NCBI GenBank assembly: GCA_023392075.1
Contig: JAEVZU010000086.1
Coordinates: 1-19,460, forward strand
Reading direction: 5' to 3'
Source of the DNA: Bacillota bacterium
GTDB lineage: Bacteria; Bacillota; Clostridia; Acetivibrionales; DSM-1351
Length of the DNA stretch: 19,460 nt
Shown here: one piece after another, positions 13,842 to 19,460 of the stretch
Layout: the number at the start of each line of letters is the position of its first letter
Numbering within the stretch: the first letter of the stretch is position 1
The notes under the pieces: model-generated
What the model was told of the DNA's origin: nothing
The model's database searches: none
The model's input: the letters and a program-made list of their open reading frames with translations, nothing else
Made by a program: the position numbers and the translations under genes

Positions 13842-15184
13842 AACTGGTTGAAAAAGACCTTAAATATATCTGGCATGCGTGCTCACAAATGAAGGATTAT
13901 GAAGAACTTCCACCAATCATCATCGATCACGGCAAGGGTGTCTACCTATATGATATGGAAGGGAAAGAGTATATCGATATTGTCAGCTCCTGGTGGTGTA
14001 ATCTGCTGGGGCACTGTAATGAAAAAATCAACTCTGGCATAAAAGAACAACTCGACAGGCTGGAGCATGTCATTTTCGCCAACTTTTCTCATGAGCCGGC
14101 TATCTCTCTATGCGAGCAGCTTAGTGAAATTATTCCTAACGGACTTACAAAATTTAATTTTTCCGATAACGGCTCCGCTTCTGTCGAATGTGCGCTTAAG
14201 ATGGCTTTTCAATATATGTTTCAAACCGGGAAACCGGAAAAAAAGCGATTTATGTGTCTGACAGAAGGGTATCACGGAGAAACAATCGGGGCACTGTCTG
14301 TAGGCAGTTTGGATCTCTACGCCAGGATCTACAAACCCATGCTGATGGATACCATTCGCGTGGAGGCGCCGGACTGCTACCGTTGTCCGTATGGTAAATG
14401 CCGTGACAACTGCGGTGCCGAATGCTTTGAACATGCAGAAGAAGTATTTGAACTGTATGCCGGCGAAACCTGTGCCATAATTGCGGAGCCTCTGTTGCAG
14501 GGGAGCGCCGGCATGCGCATCTATCCTCCGATATATCTAAAAAAGCTGCGTACACTCTGTGATAAATACCATGTGCTGCTTATCGCGGACGAGATTGCGA
14601 CAGGCTTCGGTAGAACCGGGAAAATGTTTGCCTGCGATCATGCCGGAATCACACCGGATATCCTGTGTATATCCAAAGGGCTTACCGGAGGATACCTGCC
14701 GATGGCTATTACCATTACCACGGATATAATATACGATGCCTTTTATGCCGATTACAACGAGGGGAAAGCATTTATGCATAGCCATACCTACAGCGGAAAT
14801 CCGCTCGGATGCAGTGCGGCGCTGGCGGTGCAGCGTATTTTTAAGGAAGATAACATTATGAAAAATGCTGCTATCCGTGCAAAATATCTTCATAAAAAAC
14901 TCTGTGACACACTTCTAGATTATCCTAAAATAGGCGAAATAAGACACATCGGTCTTATCAACGCCATAGAGCTTGTTTCAGATAAAAAAGAAAAAACCGG
15001 GTTTGACGCTGGGCTGCGCACAGGCTACCAGATCTATAAAAAGGCTTTATGTCAGGGATTACTATTGCGCCCGCTGGGTAATGTTCTTTATTTTAATCCT
15101 CCGTTGATCATCAATGAAGATGAAATTGATAAAGCGGTGGAACGATGCACGACAGCAATTCATGATTATTTTCTAAATAAATAA
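13838..15184 (+). CDS. bioA: Adenosylmethionine-8-amino-7-oxononanoate aminotransferase BioA
   Basis: The 448-residue PLP enzyme converts 7-keto-8-aminopelargonate to 7,8-diaminopelargonate, with S-adenosylmethionine as the usual amino donor. Class III aminotransferase landmarks are DIVSSWWCNLLGHCNEKI, NFSDNGSASVECALKMAF, EGYHGETIGALSVG, LLIADEIATGFGRTGKMF (Asp251) and CISKGLTGGYLPMA with Lys280 as the PLP lysine, then HSHTYSGNPLGCSAALAV. A Cys-rich insert at 180-196 (Cys180, 183, 188, 192, 196) could hold a metal; I recall similar inserts in other anaerobe BioA proteins. An SD AAGGAGG lies just before the ATG, which overlaps bioD by 4 bp. It is the last gene of the operon, and its 3' end overlaps the convergent membrane-protein gene by 19 bp. 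Confidence 0.94.
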   Translation: MKLVEKDLKYIWHACSQMKDYEELPPIIIDHGKGVYLYDMEGKEYIDIVSSWWCNLLGHCNEKINSGIKEQLDRLEHVIFANFSHEPAISLCEQLSEIIPNGLTKFNFSDNGSASVECALKMAFQYMFQTGKPEKKRFMCLTEGYHGETIGALSVGSLDLYARIYKPMLMDTIRVEAPDCYRCPYGKCRDNCGAECFEHAEEVFELYAGETCAIIAEPLLQGSAGMRIYPPIYLKKLRTLCDKYHVLLIADEIATGFGRTGKMFACDHAGITPDILCISKGLTGGYLPMAITITTDIIYDAFYADYNEGKAFMHSHTYSGNPLGCSAALAVQRIFKEDNIMKNAAIRAKYLHKKLCDTLLDYPKIGEIRHIGLINAIELVSDKKEKTGFDAGLRTGYQIYKKALCQGLLLRPLGNVLYFNPPLIINEDEIDKAVERCTTAIHDYFLNK

Positions 15185-15816
15185 CAATTTTTATCTATTT
15201 TAAAATATCGGAATCCTAATAGGCAGAGAGGCAAAAAATACGCACACCAAATTTCAAGCAGGATTGTCCCCGGGATTATACTTGTACCAGCCTTGAACAC
15301 AGGAAATATAGGAACTATCAGACACGATATAAAGAATACCCCGTGAATCCAAAGTAGAAGTCTGAATACCCTGTCGCCCTTGTCTTTTGGCTCCACTGCA
15401 AATGCAGCGAGAAAGGTTGACAAGGCCATCATAGCATAACCGAGCAAATCATAATTAAAGAATAAGCTTCCTATTTGCCCATAGCTGATAATTGTCAGTA
15501 CCTCTTTGCTTAAGTCATTCATTCTAACCGTTGTAATTTCGGCATAATAGACTAAAAAGATGATTACTGCATATATTACAGCAAAAGCCATACTGGAAAT
15601 GCCTACTGCTCTGTGTTCCGTTTCATTATTCACCGAAATAATCGAACAAATGAATATGACGAATCCGATCGCAATAAAAAGCGATGACAGGCAGCTTAGA
15701 AATATACCCACATCATTTATAACCAGTCGTACAATCATTGAAATAGCAAATAATAATACCGAAGTCCCGGTTATGCCGGCACCTATTTTACCAAAAGTTT
15801 GATTCAACTTCTTCAC
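15166..15816 (-). CDS. Multi-pass membrane protein of unknown function
   Basis: The 216-residue protein is strongly hydrophobic, with about six predicted membrane helices (roughly residues 12-32, 38-60, 72-94, 118-140, 150-172 and 180-204). Short charged loops such as SVNNETEHRAVG and VEPKDKGDRVFR separate them. The layout resembles DUF998-like small membrane proteins, but I cannot assign a family with confidence and see no transport or catalytic motif. The start is taken as the GTG at 15816 (MKKLNQTFGKIGAG), with only a weak purine-rich SD upstream. Its end overlaps that of bioA by 19 bp on the opposite strand, and no terminator hairpin is visible between the two convergent genes. Confidence 0.7.
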   Translation of the reverse strand: MKKLNQTFGKIGAGITGTSVLLFAISMIVRLVINDVGIFLSCLSSLFIAIGFVIFICSIISVNNETEHRAVGISSMAFAVIYAVIIFLVYYAEITTVRMNDLSKEVLTIISYGQIGSLFFNYDLLGYAMMALSTFLAAFAVEPKDKGDRVFRLLLWIHGVFFISCLIVPIFPVFKAGTSIIPGTILLEIWCAYFLPLCLLGFRYFKIDKNCYLFRK

Positions 15817-15917
15817 CCACTTATTTTCTCGTTATATTCATAATTGACAGCCTAAATCATTTTTACTTGGGGCATATGAGTAACAAACCAAAGAATGCAG
15901 ATCAGCAAAGTATAAAA

Positions 15918-17100
15918 CTAATTTAGCAGATTATCAATATTTTCAATCCATCCTTTAATTGAAACAGCGTATTCATCTTTTGTCTTTTGATCCTTAATAT
16001 ATCCTTGCATCAGCTCAAATTGATGGACATAATAAGTACGAAGTGCCACCAGCAGTTTGTACATTCCTTGCATATCATCATATTTTTTATTTTTACAGGC
16101 AGAGACATAGGTAGTTAATAAGTTCAAAACTTCGTCAGCAGAACGTCCTACCTGCTTTTTGAAATCACGCAGCATCCATTGCCGTTCGAAAATGTTTCGC
16201 TTCTTCCACCCATCATATTGCTCATTGAATGTCTTTTCTATCTGAATTAGCAGTTGTTCGTTCTGAGGTGAATATGATTGGTCTGATTTTTCTGGGATAT
16301 TTGATAAATCAATGATCCCGGCATCCATCAATGCCTGAACCGCTCCTATTTCCGTACCGTTGTACTTATCTCTAAACAGCAGCGAAACAGCAAAACCCGT
16401 TCCTGCTTCTTCCACACTTACAGTGTTGTCTGCATTCAAGGAATAAAATTCATCCACACGGATTCCCATTAACGGAGCAATTTTTTCGATCGCTGTTGTT
16501 GCGGTATTGGTCTTAACTAAACCCGGGCCGATGCAGAACACCTTGATTTCCGTATTCTCCAATTCACCAGCGAGGGTATTGGCAAGTTCCACTTGAGCGG
16601 TCTTAAACACCTCATAAGCGCCCATGAACGGAACAGCGCCGGAAGAGGGGGTAAAAACAATTGCTCCCCAATTTTGTTTTTTCATTATCGGAAGAAATTT
16701 TTGAGTCAATTCTATAGGCCCTCTAAGATGCACTAAAAAGCTAGCGTCCCACCTTGACAGTGGTAGAGCTTCCACACTGTCTATAGGCGTAATGGCAGCG
16801 TTATGAATAATGACATCGGCACATCCATAATGTTTGGTGACATACTCATGTAGCTCTGAAATGCTTTGCGAGCTTGTAAGATCAAGAGAATGGTATATGG
16901 CTTTGCCCTTCCATTCTGTCCCGACTGCTTTTTTCAGCAGCCATACCTTTTTGCGGGTCTAATTCCGCGAAAATCACATTCGCGCCTAAATATACAAGTG
17001 CTTTGCCCGCTTCTGTTGCAATTCCTCCACCTCCGCCGGTAATAAGAATAGTTTTTCCTAAAAGGTCACCAGAATCAATATTGAGTTTTTCAATAAGCAT
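15918..17100 (-). pseudogene. Short-chain dehydrogenase/reductase, disrupted by a frameshift
   Basis: Two frames together make one 393-residue SDR. The first (from the ATG at 17100, SD AGGAGG) carries the cofactor motif KTILITGGGGGIATEAGKAL and FAELDPQKGMAAEK. At a run of six A in mRNA sense (16934-16929) the reading frame breaks. Skipping one base restores AVGTEWKGKAIYHSLDLTSS, DVIIHNAAITPIDSVEALPL and the catalytic YEVFK (S..Y-x3-K) segment. This then runs to a helical C-terminal extension of about 130 residues not typical of simple SDRs. Family members reduce or oxidise small alcohols and ketones with NAD(P)H. As written only a 72-residue product ending soon after the break is made. A real pseudogene or a single-base sequencing error in the homopolymer are both possible. 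Confidence 0.85.
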
Positions 17101-17143
17101 CTATATCCTCCTGCTTCAAGTTAATTGCGTTTCTTGCGCATTA

Positions 17144-17174
17144 TATAAAGAATATGAAGTAACCGTTATGCTAT
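17144..17174. repeat. 31-bp direct repeat, copy B (3' flank of truncated CTP-synthase-like gene)
   Basis: These bases are identical to 5669-5699 and occupy the same position relative to the stop codon of the second CTP-synthase-like gene copy. They extend the homology between the two loci past the coding sequence. Confidence 0.85.
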
Positions 17175-17481
17175 TAAAAAAGGCAAGCCTTTAAAAATTC
17201 ATGAATTAAAGGGTGTGGTACTTCAATTGTTGAATTTGTTTGCGGTACAAAAAGGGTAGCAATAAAGAATTTATTTTCTGGAATTTCGATTATTCGAATT
17301 TCATCATCTTGGTCTACACCTGAAATCAATAAACTTGGATGAATTATTTCATCCTGAAATTGAGGATTAATGCCAAAATTGCAATAGTAATTCTCTATAA
17401 TTTCCTTTTGATTATAACATGAAAAGGCTTTTGAATTTTCTTGCAAGAATATTTTCATTTTTTTACCTGCTAATGAGCAAG
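17174..17481 (-). pseudogene. Truncated second copy of the CTP-synthase-related gene
   Basis: The sequence encodes the last approximately 100 residues of the same protein as 5699-6394, starting at the equivalent of Cys131 (CSLAGKKMKI). By eye about 76 of the last 94 residues are identical, including NYYCNFGINPQF, LISGVD, FVPQTNSTIEVPHPL and ACLF. The nucleophile-bearing N-terminal half is missing. Homology stops at 17481, two bases from the end of the insertion sequence at 17484, and no further piece of the gene is found beyond the IS. An ATG at 17458 could start a 94-residue peptide but has no convincing SD site. At this divergence it is an older paralogue or a separately acquired allele, not a fresh duplicate. 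Confidence 0.88.
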
Positions 17482-17562
17482 GTTAGTGTAAACTAAATTA
17501 CACTTGGTTTATATTGAACATACTATCAATCAAGGGATTCAGCACTTTTGAATATAAAAAAA

Positions 17563-17631
17563 CAATGACCCCTCTTTTCCTGTATAATTGAGTATCTCAC
17601 CACATCAATTCCAGGAAGGAAAGTGTCATTG
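17563..17631 (+). promoter_or_regulatory. Hairpin over the transposase start, with an internal promoter -10
   Basis: A left arm (17563-17582, starting CAATGAC) can pair with 17612-17631 (ending GTCATTG). There are 15 Watson-Crick pairs plus 2 G-U pairs in 20. The right arm contains the SD (AGGAAGG) and touches the GTG start. A perfect TATAAT (17583-17588) lies in the loop, so the element's own transcript would begin inside the loop and lack the left arm. Read-through transcripts would fold and hide the start. Confidence 0.6.
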
Positions 17632-19064
17632 TGAACTCAATTATAACAGTTTTAATAGCATATAATCAATTTTTACTTCTTCAAATCAATAAATTACTTG
17701 TTTTTATTGCGAAAAACATACCTTTAAACCCTGATAAATACGATATTACAAGCCCTAAGTACAACAAATACGCTATTGATAAATTGCCTGTACTCAAGTA
17801 CTTTAACCCTCTCGACTACAAAAAGCTTTTAATCGAGTACAGAAAATCTCATGGCAAAGAACTTAAACCTGTTAATTCAAGAGGTAAGCACCCTGTTCCT
17901 GAAGGTACTGTGTGTCCTCGATGCGGTGCACCTCATACATACCTGTATGACAATACCGGCGGCAGAGGCCAAATTTGGTGTAAAGTCTGTGACTTACACT
18001 TTAGTAGGAACAAAAACGATTTTAAGCCGGTTACTTTTGTATGTCCTTATTGCGGTCATTCTCTTGTTAAAAAGAAAGATCGTAAAAATTTCTATATCCA
18101 CAAATGTGTTAACAGGATTTGCTCTTTCTACATCCAAAACCTTCAAAACCTTTCACCCGAAGATTTAGAAGAATTCAAACAAGAGAAATCCAAGTTTAAA
18201 CTTCACTACATTTACCGAGAGTTCTCCATGGACTTTTTTAAAATTGATTTGAGCTCAATTCCTGAAAAACTGTTTTCAATGAACTTTAGGAATTTTTCAC
18301 CTCATGTTATGGGGCTCTGTCTTACATACCATGTAAATCTTGGTCTTTCCAGCCGCAAAACAGCTCAGGCTCTTTTTGATATCCATGGCGTTAAAATTTC
18401 ACATGTAACGGTTAGCAAATACGCTAAAACAGCTGCAGTTACCGTTAAACCCTTCGTTGATAATTTTGATTACAAACCCTCAAACCACCTTGCCGCTGAT
18501 GAGACCTATACTAAAGTTAAAGGTGTACGTCATTATGTCTGGTTTGTAATGGATGCCCTTAAGAAGTCTATTCTAGGCTATCAAATATCAAATACTCGTG
18601 ACATAGGTCCTTGTGTCTTAGCCATGCGTATGGCTTTCGGAAAATTCAAGGAGTTCCCAGGAAAGGCTTTAAAATTCGCCGCTGACGGATACACTACCTA
18701 CAAGCTTGCTCAACAGTTATTTGCCGAAAAGGGGATGGATTTTAATCTCATTCAGGTAATTGGGCTTACAAACGATGATCCTGTTTCAACTGAATATCGC
18801 TGGCTAAAGCAGATTATCGAACGCCTTAACCGTACGTTTAAGTTCTCTTACCAAGTAACTAACGGCTATGGAAGCAGAGAAGGCTCAAATACCCATGTTG
18901 CATTATTCGTGGCTTATTACAACTTTTTGAGGCCACATCCCTACACCTACTGGCAACCGCTCAACTCAATACCTGAGCTTGAAAACCTGCCTAATATGCC
19001 TGCCAAATGGCAGAAACTAATTGAACTATCACAGCAACTTATATTATCAAATCAGTCTGCATAG
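17631..19064 (+). CDS. DDE transposase with two zinc ribbons (IS6/IS240-like core)
   Basis: The 477-residue protein carries two zinc-ribbon-like Cys clusters. The first is CPRC (95-98) with CKVC (117-120), and the second is CPYC (138-141) with Cys159 and Cys164. Next comes a helix-turn-helix region, LGLSSRKTAQALFDIHGVKI followed by SHVTVSKYAK. The catalytic core is Asp290 in LAADETYTKV, Asp352 in FAADGYTTYK and Glu397 in KQIIERLNRTFK, so D-D-E spacing is about 61 and 44 residues. The core resembles the DDE_Tnp_IS240/rve group, but the N-terminus is longer than in IS6-family enzymes (about 230 residues). It therefore belongs to a related clostridial group I cannot name. The GTG start at 17631 follows AGGAAGG. 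It looks intact. Confidence 0.9.
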   Translation: MNSIITVLIAYNQFLLLQINKLLVFIAKNIPLNPDKYDITSPKYNKYAIDKLPVLKYFNPLDYKKLLIEYRKSHGKELKPVNSRGKHPVPEGTVCPRCGAPHTYLYDNTGGRGQIWCKVCDLHFSRNKNDFKPVTFVCPYCGHSLVKKKDRKNFYIHKCVNRICSFYIQNLQNLSPEDLEEFKQEKSKFKLHYIYREFSMDFFKIDLSSIPEKLFSMNFRNFSPHVMGLCLTYHVNLGLSSRKTAQALFDIHGVKISHVTVSKYAKTAAVTVKPFVDNFDYKPSNHLAADETYTKVKGVRHYVWFVMDALKKSILGYQISNTRDIGPCVLAMRMAFGKFKEFPGKALKFAADGYTTYKLAQQLFAEKGMDFNLIQVIGLTNDDPVSTEYRWLKQIIERLNRTFKFSYQVTNGYGSREGSNTHVALFVAYYNFLRPHPYTYWQPLNSIPELENLPNMPAKWQKLIELSQQLILSNQSA

Positions 19065-19084
19065 CAGCGTTTATGCCGCGAAAG

Positions 19085-19221
19085 CCTCTTGCCAATGAGC
19101 TACGGCATGTTAGGCTATCCTGCCCGGCATCAACCATCCTCCAGCGCCCTTCTACTTTGTTCAGAATGGGTGCTGCCAGTGATGCCTTCAAACATGCCGT
19201 ATGAGGCTCATTGGCAAGAGG
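19085..19221 (+). ncRNA. Structured noncoding tail of the IS (possible RNA; strand assumed)
   Basis: Long complementary arms 19085-19111 (CCTCTTGCCAATGAGC then TACGGCATGTT) and 19191-19221 can pair over 27 bp with a single 4-base bulge. Nested inside is GGCATCA (19126-19132) with TGATGCC (19180-19186). The region follows the transposase stop, is GC-richer than the rest of the element, and encodes no recognisable protein. It could act as a strong transcript end, a protein-binding DNA structure or an RNA. No family was recognised. Confidence 0.5.
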
Positions 19222-19329
19222 ACCGTGGAATAAATGCGGAAACTACAGCTTCATCATCTAGTTCTAGGTACATTCTTCACTTTTCAATGTCCATAAATTC
19301 CATTTCTTTTTTTCATAGCTTAGTTAACA

Positions 19330-19437
19330 CTATCTAAATAGCGCAGGCAGGATGAATACACATTCACCCTGCTCAGGCGGTATTTCTATACATTTATTTA
19401 CGGCTGAAACCAATGTAGTGATTTTTTGAGGAATCAT
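19330..19437 (-). pseudogene. Possible N-terminal fragment of a gene cut by the IS
   Basis: A 35-codon frame begins at the ATG at 19437 (MIPQKITTLVSAVNKC) and continues with IEIPPEQGECVFILPALFR. It stops at a TAG formed exactly by the right end of the IS (19332-19330). A native gene reading into the element would look like this. The SD site is weak and the family is unknown, so the case is tentative. No other feature was seen between 19333 and the window end. Confidence 0.35.
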
Positions 19438-19460
19438 TTAAAGCCTAATTCTGAATACCT

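Larger units (their letters stand above)
17484..19332 (+). mobile_element. Insertion sequence with zinc-ribbon DDE transposase, about 1.85 kb
   Basis: The ends are defined by imperfect terminal inverted repeats: TAGTGTAAACTAA at 17484-17496 and, inverted, TAGTGTTAACTAA at 19332-19320 (12 of 13 bases). Between them lie a transposase gene (17631-19064), a promoter-proximal hairpin (17563-17631) and a structured noncoding tail (19065-19319). The flanking bases do not form an obvious direct target duplication, and the interrupted gene does not resume on the right. A flanking deletion or recombination with another copy probably followed insertion. Confidence 0.8.

Noticed and set aside
16920..16945. 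Programmed frameshifting in the SDR gene
   Set aside because: The slippery A6G is in the wrong phase for -1 shifting and the needed shift is +1; six A is short for transcriptional slippage, and SDR enzymes are not known to need it. Pseudogene or sequencing error is simpler.
19089..19337. 82-codon plus-strand frame in the IS tail
   Set aside because: It runs through the arms of the long inverted repeat and past the terminal repeat, has a Ser-rich composition and no SD site. A structured noncoding region is more likely.

Overview
The window looks like a low-GC Firmicutes chromosome, most likely a clostridial or Lachnospiraceae-type organism. The evidence is AT-rich intergenic DNA, strong purine-rich Shine-Dalgarno (SD) sites (GGAGG-like), Firmicutes-type protein variants, and a BirA-type biotin operator. 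No rRNA, tRNA, CRISPR array or phage structural gene was seen.

Layout. (1) 1-281: the end of an IS3-family element inserted in a GNAT acetyltransferase gene. (2) 368-4369: minus-strand accessory genes: a lipoprotein, a nucleotidyltransferase-fold protein, a PhzF-family protein, a nitroreductase with a probably shortened C-terminus, and a SAM methyltransferase. (3) 4527-6692: one alpha/beta-hydrolase gene broken into a C-terminal piece (4527-5225) and an N-terminal piece (6543-6692). Between them lie an IS1182-type transposase fragment and an intact CTP-synthase-C-terminal-like amidotransferase gene. (4) 6730-8178: a two-gene operon (XRE-cupin regulator plus MBL-fold hydrolase) behind a 30-bp palindrome that overlaps the -10 box. 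(5) 8389-11151: a tight minus-strand cluster: P1-family (DmpA/NylC-like) self-cleaving peptidase, nitrilase-superfamily amidase, cupin, and a DUF6196-like protein. Just upstream is what looks like the tail of a lost gene. (6) 11500-15184, plus strand: a biotin operon, BirA operator/promoter-bioY-bioB-bioD-bioA, with overlapping genes and no bioF. (7) 15166-17100, minus strand: a membrane protein and a frameshifted short-chain dehydrogenase. (8) 17144-17481: a second, truncated copy of the CTP-synthase-like gene, cut by a 1.85-kb insertion sequence (17484-19332). That IS carries a zinc-ribbon DDE transposase, an apparent read-through-silencing hairpin, and a highly structured noncoding tail. 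(9) 19330-19437: the possible start of another broken gene.

How it fits together. The biotin operon takes up biotin or a late precursor (BioY) and runs the last steps from 7-keto-8-aminopelargonate (BioA, BioD, BioB). The peptidase/amidase/cupin cluster and the XRE-cupin/MBL pair look like catabolic or detoxifying modules for an unknown amide or beta-peptide substrate. Both are visibly richer in GC than the flanking accessory genes. The rest is a scarred accessory zone: at least four genes are broken by insertion, nonsense or frameshift, and three different IS types are represented. The two CTP-synthase-like copies lie in direct orientation about 11.5 kb apart and bracket the peptidase and biotin clusters.
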